Below, in pieces: positions 1-12,089 of a stretch of DNA of 64,000 bases (position 1 is its first letter; every line of letters starts with the position of its first letter). The stretch is from positions 89,569,501 to 89,633,500 of the forward strand of contig CM077595.1 in the NCBI GenBank assembly GCA_039654915.1. Direction: 5' to 3'. The notes below the pieces were generated by a model. It was not told the DNA's origin, did not search any database, and was given only the letters and a program-made list of their open reading frames with translations. The position numbers and the translations under genes were made by a program. Origin of the DNA: Aquilaria yunnanensis. Lineage: Eukaryota; Streptophyta; Magnoliopsida; Malvales; Thymelaeaceae.

Positions 1-185
1 TCAACTTCTCTAGTATCACGTGTCATGTCAACATATCATATATGATTTTGCTGGTATACCTCATCATCCTCAAGTGGTCTACCCTTAATGTCGTTTGCTA
101 CAGAATCATTAGCTGCCTGGACGTCAATGGAGTCCAATTCAATATAACTATGTGGTTTCACCTTTTTTACTATCCACCATTGCTA

Positions 186-3100
186 TTAAGACGAATGTGG
201 ATACTGACAATAAAACACTTGTATGGCTTTACGAGTCAATATGAATAGTTTTGACAAATCTAATTTCGATTTCCACTTCACATCAACGACGCAAGATGAT
301 AAATATGTGTGAATGCTACGTGTTGGATCAAACCACGTACACTTAAAAATCATGACAATGTTTGGAACATATCCAAAATATTGAAGTTCGATAATTTCAT
401 CAATCATTCCATAAAAGTTGATCCCACTTTCCAAACTGCTGTCACTCTTGACACAAACACCCCAGTTAGCCGTTGGTTTGGTCAATCTGTAGGTCCTATT
501 GTGACAGCGAAACCCATTACCCATACAACCGTTATAACTTGTGCCAAAATAAAGTGGACCACACGATGGTTTAACAAGATGTTCGCCCAATCTGTCTAGA
601 TGAAGTTGACCCTACCAAGACAAAAATAGTTAGCACTATTTTTTTTTTTTTAAGCAGTATAAAATATTAAAGTACTGGATTTGACAAAAAGTTTACATAG
701 TCACAAAACCACCAAGAAAAATGTTAAACCCAAAACTCTTCCATTTCTCTGTCACTGGAATGGGGAAACTTCTGTCACATAACATCATTGAAAACATTAA
801 AGTAAACATCTGCTTCTTCACAATTTTGTAAAATGTACAAATGCACCAGTCATATTTCAACCTCATCTAGGATCTTCCAGGTCCCACGAACAAGAAAGTT
901 CCTATTGTCATTACAAAACACTGAAAAAAGGGATGAGACTAATCCCCTTATTTAAACCCAAATTTATCATCTCAACATTCCTAGGGGCTCGGTTCAATCT
1001 GGTTTTTGTATCATGACTAAAGTAATGTTCACAAAATAATGTCATCTCCTGCACTAGGTATGCCTCCACAATTGAGCCCTTAAACTTTGCCTTATTACGT
1101 GCCTTTTTTTTTTTTTTTTGAGACCGCATAAGCCTACAACAGCAAAGAATAAGGTGTCAGCCAATAAATTAATGAAAATGTTACAAAGTATTCATATAAA
1201 GTACTCTACCATTCAAAAGGATACATCCAATGATACTGAACAGGTCCCCATAGCTTCGCTTCTCAAGGAAAATGTAAAGCTAAGTGTTCCATTGAACCAA
1301 AAAAAGCTAGTGGGAATATCATTTCAAGTTTACAGATAGTGATCATTATGAGGTTCTCATTTTTTTCTATTTCTTCATATCTGATCTTCCGCAAACAAAG
1401 TTCCTAAAAGAATGAACAAACTTCAAATATTGTAGCCCACATTGTTGGTGCCAAATACCCACGCATCACAATAGGCAATAGAGAATAGGCGTTACAGAAA
1501 TACGTGACAATCATGGCTTTTAAAAGCATAGAAACTATAATATGAAACAGTAACATTCTATGATAAATTAAGGAAAACCCATTTAGAAATTTTAATTCTT
1601 TGAGCCATAAACATATCTACCAAACCCCCTCCCATTTTAGAGCATATGTGGCTTTCGATTTGATGCTAGTATTTCCATCATCAATCAAGTAGAGCTCATA
1701 TCGCATATCCAACTATTTTAAATCCAATTAGACATTAGGGTTATCTTTTGTCTCACCTTTTACATATTTCAATTTATAAAATAGATTCTCAAAGAAATTT
1801 GTTTCTATATGCATAACATCTAAGTTATGCTTGACTCCCAGAAAATCGACCATTCTAGCCAATTATGAGTATAACCAAATCCAGTTATGTGCAGATTGTA
1901 ACATAGTGATTCAACTAGTGGGAATTACATGTTATCTAAGCATTGAACGATTTCTTCACTAGGCATTGGTAGAATAGTTGTTTCCTTTACTCATAACCTC
2001 GATCGAAAAGCTTTAATATTTCCACAAAATGCATGATTACTTGGCAAAAACTTCCTGTGACAGTCCCACCAGGACAACTTCTTGCGAAACTTCAACTGAA
2101 ATGTATTAATATTCTCCATACAATATGGACATGCCAATTTCCCATGTGTACTCCAACCTGATAGAATCCCATATGCTGGAAAATCACTAATTGTCCACAA
2201 TAGATAGACCCTCATTCTAAAATTTGCACATCGATATGCATCTCACGTTTCTACTTCTTCTACCTATAGTGTCTTCAACTCATCAATTAAAGGTCTCAAG
2301 AATACATCGACATTTTGTACCGGAGATCTTGGCCTTGGTATTAACAATGAGAAAAAACTGTACGCCTCTTTCATACACGTTTTCGATGGCAAGTTATAGA
2401 AAACTATAAACATAAGCCATATAGAATACATTCCACCCATTGCAAAATTCGGCATAAACTCATATGTGCAAAACCCAAGACGTACATTTCTAACTTCAGC
2501 AGCAAAGTCAGGGAAAGATGAATTTACATGGCATCAAGCCTTTGTTTGGCATGGATGAGCTACTGAACTCAAATGCTCACCATGTCCACAACTAGCATGC
2601 CATATCATATGTTCAACTGTTTGGCGGGACATAAATAAACATTTCAGTCAATCTATGATTGGTAGATGTCGTAACACCTTCTTCACAATTGGTTTTTTGT
2701 TCCCCCTGTTCAATGTCTCTTCCCTATATCTACACTCATCACAGACACTACAATGTTTCAATTTTGTATTCTCACCATCAAATAACATACAATTTTTTGG
2801 ACACGCATCTATTTTCACTCATGGAAAGCCTAACCCCTTCATCATTTACTTTGATTCATATAACATCTCTGGTAATTGATTTTCCTCTGGGATGAATTCC
2901 TTCAATAGTGACATATCATTAAATCATTTATCACTCATATTATATTTACTCTTTTTGCTCAACAACTGTGAAACTGCCGACAATTTCGTGTATTTGTTAC
3001 ATCCCTTAAACAATAGTGTTGATGCATACTCCAGTAGTTTATAAAATTCTTGTGCATTTGGATTAGGCGACTGATTATTAATTTCTACATAATGATGTGC

Positions 3101-3220
3101 AATACCATCATTGTTATCAGCACCCTCAACAATTGTTTCCTCTTGATTTTCATTACTGTATTTATCACTTTCTAGCCTATTATTATAGTCGAATGTCAGA
3201 TGCATTGAATCAATTACCAT
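186..3220 (-). pseudogene. CACTA TNP2-like transposase pseudogene
   Basis: Minus-strand translation gives, in order, the blocks of a plant CACTA transposase broken over several frames. The N-terminal block (about 3070-2924) has PNPNAQEFYKLLEYA. A zinc-ribbon-like block (2760-2600) has HCSVCDECRY and CGHGEHLSSVAHPCQ. The TNP2 core (2455-1991) has YNLPSKTCMKEAYSFFSLLI, RPLIDELKTLW, LLWTISDFPAYG and LSGWSTHGKLACPYC. Next come HNLDVMHIETNFFEN (about 1840-1800) and FKGSIVEAYLVQEM (1080-1030). A DUF4216-like C-terminal domain (590-186) has DEIIELQYFGY and ILTRKAIQVFYCQ. Stops and frameshifts separate these blocks, so no full protein is made. The longest intact piece is the 134-codon DUF4216 part. 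Confidence 0.85.
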
Positions 3221-3857
3221 CTATACCCAAATCTATTGTCACAAACAGTATCTCTATCAAACAATGTCCTTGATGACGATGAAGCGTTTGCACTATCTCC
3301 TACATGCAAATTATGATTTCAAGTATCATGTCGTTCACCATGACAGTACCAAACATAATAGTTTTTCACAAATTCATATTGACATAAATGCATCCCAACT
3401 TCATTTTGATCTCGATAATGTCTGTTTTAATATCGCCGACATAGACATTTAATTAGTTCATTTGAACTAGTACACACTGTTTGCATAAAATTTTTCACAC
3501 CATTTATAAAATCTGGATTCATATATCCATTTCTCATTATTCATTTGTACATCCATTGATGTCCCTCTTGCGCCATTGCTCTAATTTCTTATAAAACACA
3601 ATATGTATTTTTTCATTTACAATATACACCGAACATTTAATATAAATGTAAAACATAGATATAATTATAATCCTATAATCATAATTAAATTCTAGATACT
3701 ATATGAATGGATTTTAATGCCTAATAAATTCCTACAAGGAATGGCTCTAGCCTATTTACAAATGAAAAATCTTAACAGTACTTCTATAGTTTAATTTATC
3801 TTAATATAGTTTGAAAAGATTTCAGCAACATCCCAGCTTAGTTCCCCAAAACACTAA

Positions 3858-4211
3858 GGGACAATTCGTTTTAATTTAAGCCAACTTAATTCAAAACAAC
3901 TTATTTTTATGTTTACATCTTTTTTACTTGAAACCAATTTTATTTGAAAGTCAATATTATTTAGGTGAAATAATCCATTGATTGTAAAATTTTTATAATA
4001 CTATTAATTTTTTTATGAATGTTTCTTTTTTAAACATTAAAAAATAAAATTTCATAGAAATTTAATAATATGATAAAAATTTTGTTTCAAATAGATTATT
4101 ACACCTATATAATATTGGCTTTCAAATGAAATTGGTTCTAGGTGAAAAAGATTTAAAACCATTTTAGATTAAGTTGACTTAAGCTAAAACGAAATTAAAA
4201 CGAATTGGGTG
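3858..4211. repeat. Tourist-like MITE, copy A
   Basis: A 354-bp inverted-repeat element flanked by TAA on both sides (3855-3857 and 4212-4214), as expected for PIF/Harbinger. The left end reads GGGACAATTCGTTTTAATTT and the right end in reverse complement reads CACCCAATTCGTTTTAATTT. Almost the whole length folds on itself, with inner arms holding TTTACTTGAAACCAATTTTA and its complement. It is the same family as 11137-11479 and 33792-34134. It is inserted inside the CACTA element, so it is younger than that insertion. Confidence 0.85.
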
Positions 4212-4689
4212 TAAATTTTTCTTGACACAAAAATCTCAAGCTTGGCTTCTAAGGAACGAAGCTAGATACGACCAAAACTTTTCCACCATTAAGATAACTT
4301 ATATAGTACTGAAAAGATTTTATCATTTCTAAACTGTCTAACTTGGACAATCAATGATTCCTGACCAAAGAAATATTAAGTATATACAATAACTATGTAC
4401 AACTGTAGCTATTCTTCATGCATATTATTTCTAAACAGGTCGGCAATCACTGACAGGCATTCTATGGTTCATTATATGTAGAACAATATTAAGTATTTAA
4501 ACACAAAAAATAGTAGTTAAAACATAATCTTCAATTAAATTGCATATTACCTCAATCGTTATCTCTACACGCGGTAAGTTTGCAATGAATCGCTTCACTG
4601 TTGGAGAGATTCGCTTGAGATGTCGAAAGAAGCAGAAACGAGAATGAGGAAGAAGAAGAATAAATGGGAAAGGGGAGGCTAGGGGGAGA

Positions 4690-4892
4690 TTTTAATCATA
4701 ACTAGTGACTAAATGTGAAAATAGTAAAAAACTAGCAACTGACTAACAACCGAAATTTAAATTTAGTGACTGACTGGCGACTAAATATTTTAGTCACTAG
4801 TTTACATGTGGTCCACATCTAGCGACTAACACATTTAACGATTGAAATTCAGTCGCTAGTTTCAGTCGCTAATCTCCGCATCCCTTGTAGTG
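4690..4892. repeat. CACTA terminal and subterminal repeats
   Basis: About ten copies, in both directions, of variants of TAGCGACTGA / CAGTCGCTAG end in the CACTACAAGGGA terminus at 4892. They mark the transposase-binding end of the partial CACTA element to the left. Confidence 0.7.
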
Positions 4893-6162
4893 TTCAACAC
4901 TTAAAGATATCTCAAAGAGATCAATTTTTATATATTAGACAGAGGATATATACTCTAAAAAATACGTTTAAATTCAAAGGTTCTCAAGGGTTTTGGGAAG
5001 TAAGAATTCATAGAAATACAATCCTAACCTTCTTTATGTTTGGTTCTTTGAAAGATTTAATTTTTACATGTTTGGTTGAGGTATTTTGTAACTCGCTTCT
5101 AAACTTTCAATATATTACTAAACTGTTACTTTTTTATTCGAATGACAAAAATTCATTAACTAAAAGAGGAACAGGTACACCAGCAAGAAGCCGGACAGTT
5201 ACAAAGTTTGTACCCCTAGACGAGAAAATGACTCACTATAATAATCACAACAGCAAGAAACTGTTACTTTTTATAATTTAGATGTGTATTTGTAAATGAT
5301 ACAAAAGATTAGGGATTAAATGTGTAATTCATTTAGGTATTGTTTTCTAAATTTTTTGAAAAATGAAAGGAGCAAAAATATGTAATTTTTAGTCAGTAAT
5401 TTGTAATTTTAAATAATTCCAGGGGTGAAGCTATAAATATTTGAGGGTTCAAAGGCCATTTTATTATTTTTAAAACTTAAATAATTTGTGAATTTTTTTT
5501 TTCTCATAATCTAAAATTAGTTAAATGAATCTTACAAAATTGTGAAAGGAAATTAGTGCATTAATATGTCGGTAACCGTAATAGAAGATCTCGCTACTAC
5601 GACGGCGCAATTGTGATTAATGATGGAGATGTTTTGGAAAATAAAAATCATGGAAAATTATTTTTCAAACTGAACTGAACACAAGATAGTTTTAATTTGA
5701 GTCTTGTTCTTCAATTCCTCTGCTGTTCCTATCCAGCTTCTGGCTGGTTCTTTAATGAAGTTCTTCTTGCTGATTAAAAAAAAAAAGGAAGAGGATAGTT
5801 TTGAGTTTTTAACTTTTAAATAGTCTCGATTTTCACAATTTCTGAGTTAAACATTCGATCCCTCTCTTTTTCCATACTCTTTAAAAATGTAACTCAGTTT
5901 CCAACAAAACCATGTTAGTTTACTTAATCGCAGTTGATGATTTCCATAATTGCATTGTGCAATGTGACCATGATTTAAGAAAGTCGCAAGTTGACACTTA
6001 GAATATACTATAACCTTTGTTGCACCTATATATATATATAGTGAGCTCTTTTCGTTTCTAAAAAAGTAGATCCAAAATCTTGTCCAACAATCATGGAGAA
6101 ATTAATGGCAGGAAAGCTCAGAGGACTTGTGTTTACATCGAGTGAAGCATATCTCTAACATA
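4893..6162. other. AT-rich intergenic DNA with one copy of a dispersed repeat
   Basis: No gene is recognised. The stretch 4980-5460 resembles 17150-17480: both have GTAAGAATT, CCTAACCTTCTT, a GTTTGGTT/GTTTAGTT block and a later GGATTAAATGTG / GGACTAAATGTG block. It is therefore one copy of a low-identity dispersed repeat. A short (TA)n tract sits at about 6028-6039. Confidence 0.5.
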
Positions 6163-6387
6163 CTTCATCCATTCCATAAAAATTGAGCCTGTTACTATTT
6201 ATAGTAATTAATTTATAAATTTATTTTTTTTAAAATTTATTATAAAAATATAAATATTTTACTATGAAAATGAAACTTTAAAGATTACATTTTCTAAATA
6301 TCATTGTTAAGAATTTTTTTTAATACATATTAATATGAAGCTTTAATAAAAAAGGTAAAAAAGTCAATTAATACGAAATAGAAGAAG
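6163..6387. repeat. Stowaway-like MITE
   Basis: A 225-bp AT-rich inverted-repeat element between TA dinucleotides. It starts CTTCATCCATTCCATAAAAA and ends with the complement-like TACGAAATAGAAGAAG. The ends fit the degenerate CTCCCTCCGTTCC Stowaway (Tc1/mariner) consensus. Confidence 0.75.
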
Positions 6388-7265
6388 TATATAATATAGA
6401 TGTTGAGCATCGTTGTCTCTTGCCCTAATGAAGACCTAGTTAGGAGAAAACAACTTATACTCCATTCCCTATATGGCTTTAGTCACTTTTTGAATATTTT
6501 TTTCATCCAAAAATTGTTTTTGTGATTGGCAAAAAATGTGAATATTAATAATAAAACCAGCCAAGAGGCTGGAGCAAACCAAAATATATTATTTTGAACC
6601 ATCTCAAATATTTGCATTCTTTTCATTTTTTTTTTATAAAATGGTACTTCATTTTAGTTATTAATAAGATAAACGAGATCTTATAAATCAATGAAATAGA
6701 ACACTACAAAACAACAATGGCATATATACAATAAAAGGTTACACAGCCCAGGAACAACCAAATGAATGGAAGAGAATTTGATCAAATCAAAACCTTCCAA
6801 GTAAACCAAGATAATCATAGAGTAATAACTCATAAATAACTGAAAAAAAATATCAAATAAAAGACAAGAAAAATAAAAGAAACAACATACAATCGTCCTG
6901 ATTTATTATTCATAAAAATCTTATTATCTAAGCCTCAGCTGCTTTCTACACCTCACTCGATCACAATTCTTCTTATAACCACCAATTTTAAAAATGTACC
7001 ACTCAAACGTGTCCACCATAAAGAATTAAATAAACCGGATAGTTCTTTTATCAGCTGTGGTAAGAGAATTTTGTGGAGAATGAAGAAAACGGTAAAAATG
7101 ATTAAGGATAATCGAGTAGAATAACAATGAAAAATCAACTAGTCAAGCCTAAATTGGTATCCGAGCCTGGCTGGATATACACCATTATTTTCATATTCCA
7201 TAGTTCACTTTACCACATTATCCATAAAACTATTTTTGCCATATTTATCATTTCCAGATTTCTTA
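6388..7265. other. AT-rich intergenic DNA
   Basis: No gene is recognised. 6530-6850 has oligo-T runs followed by A-rich antisense text that looks like old LINE 3' tails, but no coding motif survives. The short reading frames at 6953-7327 show no family similarity that I can recognise. Confidence 0.35.
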
Positions 7266-8067
7266 CTGGCTATTCGTTTATAGTTAATACTCTTCTATTA
7301 ACGCATTATTTAGGTCAAATACGTTGACCAACTTTCAACTAGAAAGAAACCCCCCTCAAACTACATAAAACTACACACCATACCACTCAACTACGCTGTT
7401 CCACTTGCAATGCCCTTCCACTGCTACCATGTGGGCCACGCCCACCTCCATTGCTCCCAAACCCAGACGCCTAAGAGTTGGAGGCCAGTTAATTCACTCG
7501 AGAGAACGCATGAGGACTTGGAGTTTCGGAGAATGGCGATATCTTCATGTAGGGGAGGAGGGCATGTATTTTTATGCACGAAGGAAGGCAGCGACATACT
7601 CCAGATCGAGCATCTCTCCAGAGGAGCTTGTCGGCTTTTGCATCAAACATAATGAGTTCGTCAATTATCGGCTTGAGAGCGTCAATGATTAGCTTGGGAA
7701 CTTGAGTGATTAGCCTGGGAACACTGGCGATTGACCTGGGAACATCGACGATCGGCCTAGGATCAGCTTGGGAACGTCAGTGATTGGCCTCGGAACGTCT
7801 AGCGTGGGCCTGGGAATGCCCGCAATCACCCTAGGAATGTCAAATCGGCCTAAGAACGTCAACAATTGGACTGAGAACATTGAATAGCGTGACCTAACTC
7901 GGGAATGAGCTTCTAACCACTGAAAAGAAATGGCATAATTTTGTGAATGGCATGACCCATAATTTTGGGTACTTTTAAGGTGGGTTTCGTCTGTTTAAGA
8001 GCTAGTCAATATGTTTGACCTAAATAACGTATTAATAGGAGTGTCGTAACTCTAAACGAACTAGCCC
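7266..8067. mobile_element. PIF/Harbinger-like non-autonomous element
   Basis: About 0.8 kb with imperfect inverted ends. The left end CTGGCTATTCGTTTATAGTT pairs with the right end, whose reverse complement is GGGCTAGTTCGTTTAGAGTT. Further inside, TTAGGTCAAATACGTTGACC on the left matches TTAGGTCAAACATATTGACT on the right. TTA flanks both sides (7263-7265 and 8068-8070), the usual Harbinger duplication. The interior holds a 95-codon open frame (7405-7692) of no recognised family, followed by a degenerate repeat of about 24-30 bp built on GCCTGGGAACATCGACGATT (7690-7880). No transposase is present. Confidence 0.6.
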
Positions 8068-8399
8068 TTAATTTAAGTGGAAAATTAGAATTGAAAAAAT
8101 GGAGATAAGAATAAATCATTCATTCTTTCTTAATCTTAAAATCAAATGCAAATATTTCAAATAATATGGAAGAGATAGAGTATGTGTTAATATAACTATA
8201 CATTTACATATTGTTTTTTTTCACAAATTTACTTTTGAACTTTTGTAAAAAATAACCTGTGCACGTGTTAATGAACAATAACCAAGGGAAGGGAGGCCTC
8301 TAAATTATATAATCTCCTTGTTCTTTTGAACTCTTGCCTTATTAAACAGGTTTTCTGAAAATTGTCTGAAGTGGCAATTGTGCAACGATGGAAGTTTCT

Positions 8400-8985
8400 C
8401 ATTCTCAATCCGAAGCTTGGCAACTCTAGTGGACTTGAGGAGTGCTTCCAATCTGCAATTTGCTCAAAACTTTAGTTGGAACAATTGGTTCCTACTTAAG
8501 GTTAACTTTTTCATGTGGAAAGCTATGTAAGTTTAGAATTTAATGTTTGCGTGGTGGAGAGGCCAACTTCCAATTAGGGTGGATAAACTCTCACTTTTAT
8601 TTGAATATCCATCTTCATAAGGATCTTCAAACCTTAAAAAAAGGTGTGGGATGTAGCTGTCAAAGCCTTGCTATAGTCATTATGGACATCAAGAAATAGA
8701 TTTATCTTCAGCGACAAGCAAACTATCATTCTGAAAATTTTCTCATCTATTCAGCTTCACACTTATTTCTGGTTCACGATGTGGCAAATCATTTATTCCA
8801 AGATTAGTGTGCTAATCCTCAGTTTTCAATCTAGGTTTTTTTATCAAGCATTGGTTAAGTAGTTCTGCTTGTATTCATGGTTCCGGTGTCATAATACCAT
8901 TTTACGATCCTCTAGTTTCTGGCTGGCTTACTGTTCCAATAATAAAATTATTGGTTAATTACTAATCAAAAAAATGAATGAACAA
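8400..8985 (+). pseudogene. LINE 3'-end remnant
   Basis: Broken plus-strand translation matches the C-terminal end of plant LINE ORF2. There is a zf-RVT-like part (LLKVNFFMWKAM about 8485-8527, then WWRGQLPIRVDKLSLLF about 8555-8600) and a following SLWTSRNRFIFSDKQ block (about 8680-8725). The region ends in an A-rich tail after TTAATTACTAATC at about 8950-8975, like a LINE 3' end. There are multiple stops and frameshifts, and reverse transcriptase and endonuclease are absent. Confidence 0.6.
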
Positions 8986-9264
8986 TAACCATTATATTAT
9001 TTAGTAAATGATAATCCTAAAAAAACTTGGGATGTTTATACATCACAACATATATAATTTTTTACAAGATAAATAGCTCAAATATCATAAAATAAAGATA
9101 GTACTATTATAGAGACACAAAATATGCTTTTGTGTATTGTTGCCCGTCTAACTGGGCTATGGTCAAGTAGATTTTAATTACCAACTCTATGATTCAATAA
9201 TTTTCCTATGATTAAGTGTCTAGTTGGGTTTACGATTTGTTGTCTACTTGAAGAGGGAAAAAAC

Positions 9265-9735
9265 CATCTTTTTTATTTTTTATTTTATAATCAAAAACAA
9301 AGAAAAGAAGAACAAACAAGCCAAGGAAGATGCAATGTTGTGTGCTAGGGAGACTCTTTCTCTAGCTACCATAACCAAAGAGCAACAAAGTAGATCCCCA
9401 TATAGACACCTCAATTTTCTAGGAAACACCATCCAACTTTAGGGAAGCAATCTCCATACCGTGTAATACTGCCAAAGCTTTTGTGCAATCCAAGAGGGTG
9501 GTGATAACCTATAGGTTACAAGCAACTACAAAAGTAATCGCTCTCTGAATGGCAAGTAATCCAGCTTCAAGGGCAAATTTGTAGCATGGGATAATGTTTG
9601 AACCCTGAGCCCAAGGAAGGGCATTTGTCCCCATCCAAAGCCATGCAACAGCTCCCATCGATGAATGCCTTCGCCAAGCACTATCCATAAAAAAAACATC
9701 TTTGACCTTTGGAGAAGGCTTAAAGTACATAAAAT
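9265..9735 (-). pseudogene. LINE remnant with RNase H-like (RVT_3) domain
   Basis: The minus-strand reading from 9730 gives KVKDVFFMDSAW, MGAVAWLWMGTN and KFALEAGLLAIQRAI. After a stop at 9509-9511 it continues as LLDCTKALAVLHGMEIASL (to about 9435). This is the order seen in the RVT_3 RNase H-like domain at the end of plant LINE ORF2: a D-x-AW start, a LEAGLLAI helix with the catalytic-type Glu, and a DCTKA strand. The sequence then runs into an oligo-T stretch on the plus strand (9268-9290), which corresponds to the A-rich 3' tail. It is a dead fragment truncated at its 5' end. Confidence 0.65.
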
Positions 9736-11136
9736 AAAAAAAGATTGCTAAAAGCCTCTTTGGCTAACCTATAGTTACCCATCCATATTTTAGATACATA
9801 CTAGGTGGAAAGGCCGCATGTTGTTGCTAGACTTTTGTTCTTCAAGGTCCAATTGTGAAGAAGCAAAATTTGGGACCAAAAGGACAAATACTTTGCAAAT
9901 CAAGGGGATTAATTGTTAAAAAGAAAAGTTTAAGGATCAGAAAAGCAAGAAGCAATCTTATTTTGACAGTTTTCTATTTTTCTGGGCTAAGCGTATTCTT
10001 AGGTAAGGCTTGAAATTTTCATTTGTGGCCCATATCTTTGTTATTGAAAATCTATAATTACTCAAACATGTAATTTTTTTTTTACAACAAATACTTCATT
10101 TTTATCAAAAGTGAGCTAAATAACATCTTACAAACTAACAACTAGCATAATGCTATAAAGAATAATAGAAACATAAAACTAGCTATTAAAAAACTACTTG
10201 TACCAACAACACCAGATGAAAATGAAGAGAATCATATTGAGCTAAACCTTTTATTTAAACTAGAATAAATCTAGAAATAATAACTTACAAATAACTTGAT
10301 CAAAACCCAAATAAAGAATTACCAAATAGTCATGACAAATAATAGATTATCCGACCAAGTAAAAGGCCAATCAACCCCTAATAGTAAATCAGCCAACATA
10401 ATTCTAATATAATGAAAAATTCTAAGACCACCACCTGACCCATTATTCAAGAATGTCTCCTCATTGATGCATGCCGCTTTTCACCCTTCCACCCCCTTCA
10501 CTTGACCCATTAACACTGACAATACTTCTGCTAATAGTGGTAATAAGCAAGTTCTATGAAGGAGGAGGATGATGAATAATCTGTGAAAAAATAGATGAGT
10601 GTTGTTGATTGAGTAGAGCAAAGACAAAAATTAGCCGGCTAGGCTTTGCATTGGATCCAAACCTGACTATTGCGAACATGTAATTATTAGTGTGTGTCTG
10701 TGTGTGTGATTGTGTCCTTTGTTGGGTTTTCTAGAACTTATTATTTAGTGAAAGTAATGTCAAACAAAAAATGCTAACAACCAGTAAAAATGTCTAGGTA
10801 ACTCTTTTGTTTTATCGTCTTTAGCAAAACATCAGCTTCAGTTATTTGTGTTTGATAAATTGCAACGTGTAGTCTTCTTTTTTAGCTAACTAGACACTGC
10901 AATACCTAGTTGCCATGTTTTATATATCTTTGACATTTTATTCATTCATTAACGGATTTTATAGTAGAATTGTAAAATAATGTAAGAAGTTTTAGATTAC
11001 CTAAAAGAGGATATATAATATTTTTTCCAAAACACGAAGAGTACAACTTTAGATTTGATTAAAGATTAGAGAGGTTTTACATGTAAATTAAACAACGAAT
11101 AAGTACTCTGCCACCACCAGAGTACGAAATGTTTAA
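9736..11136. other. Intergenic DNA with a probable LINE tail
   Basis: No gene is recognised. An oligo-T run at 10074-10083, followed by A-rich antisense text to about 10300, looks like another inverted LINE 3' end. There is an imperfect GT repeat at 10691-10715. Confidence 0.35.
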
Positions 11137-11479
11137 GTGCCAATTCGTTTGAGCTAAAATCAACTAATTTTTTTTAACTTTTATATCTTTTTTACTTGAA
11201 ACTAATTTTATTTGAAAGTCAATGTTATGTAGATACAATAATCAATTTGAAAGTAAATTTTTAAGATGTTGTTAAATTTTTATGAATTTTTCTTTTTTAA
11301 GACTTGAAACTAGAAAAATTCATAAAAATTTAGTAAGATTATGAAAATTGTATTTTCAATTGATTATTGTAACTACATAATATTATATTTTAATTAAAAT
11401 TAGTTTCAAGTAAAAAAGATGTAAAAATAAAAATAAATCATTTTGTAGTCAATTGACTAACATTAAAATGAATTGGGTG
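11137..11479. repeat. Tourist-like MITE, copy B
   Basis: A 343-bp fold-back element with TAA on both sides (11134-11136 and 11480-11482). The left end is GTGCCAATTCGTTTGAGCTA and the right end in reverse complement is CACCCAATTCATTTTAATGT. It is the same length as, and clearly homologous to, copy C at 33792-34134. Confidence 0.85.
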
Positions 11480-11961
11480 TAAATATATATAAAAATGAAA
11501 GATGGCCAAAATAGGGGATCCCTTCGTTTCAGATTTGGTTAAGTCTTTCCCTCCGGAACATCTTCATTTATGCTGATTTCAAGTTACACTACGCTTTTTA
11601 CAGGGTGCACCCAGGTTTCTTTTAATAAAAAAATGGGCTGAAATAAATATTTTTTTAAACTATAACTCTTATAATAGAATTGGCCAATTTTAAAGAGGGG
11701 CTAAAATGTACTTGATTTTAAATATTAAGAATAATTACATATAAATATTTTACCATTTTGGGTGGAGGGCCGTAGCTTTTGCTAGCCTCCTTTAAATCCG
11801 CTCCTACTTAGAGTCGACCATCAGCCTAATTAAGGCCTTATAGATGTTATTGTGTTTCCAGTTGTATTATCTCTCTATTGTCTCAATATATATTTGTATG
11901 CAAATTAAGTTTTTGCATTCACTCAAACCAGTTCAGTGAGGACTGAACAGTCCAAATCATA

Positions 11962-12085
11962 GTTTTTTTTGGTAATTAGAAGCACAACATTGATTATTAA
12001 AAGAGACAAAATATAGAAACCAAGGTGCCAAACAAACCACCAGGCATCCAAGCAAGACACCGGCTAGGTAAACAAACGATATTGA
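11962..12085 (-). repeat. Short LINE 3'-tail remnant (antisense)
   Basis: Oligo-T followed by GGTAATTAGAAGCACAACAT and A-rich sequence resembles the reverse complement of a plant LINE 3' end. No coding motif is visible, so the call rests on composition and layout only. Confidence 0.3.
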
Positions 12086-12089
12086 TTTC

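Larger units (their letters stand above)
1..4892 (-). mobile_element. CACTA (En/Spm) DNA transposon, partial, decayed
   Basis: The element reads right to left and its far end lies outside the window. Its right edge at 4881-4892 reads CACTACAAGGGA on the minus strand, a classic CACTA terminus. Just inside (about 4690-4880) are short direct and inverted subterminal motifs of the AGCGACTGAA / TAGTCGCTAG type, which in this superfamily are transposase-binding repeats. The interior carries a TNP2-like transposase relic on the minus strand. A Tourist-type MITE has inserted at 3858-4211. The many frameshifts and stops show that it cannot move by itself. The 3-bp target duplication cannot be checked because the other end is missing. 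Confidence 0.85.

Noticed and set aside
1..3220. A host gene encoding the DUF4216 frame at 186-590
   Set aside because: It is collinear with broken TNP2 transposase blocks and a CACTA terminus, so it belongs to the transposon.
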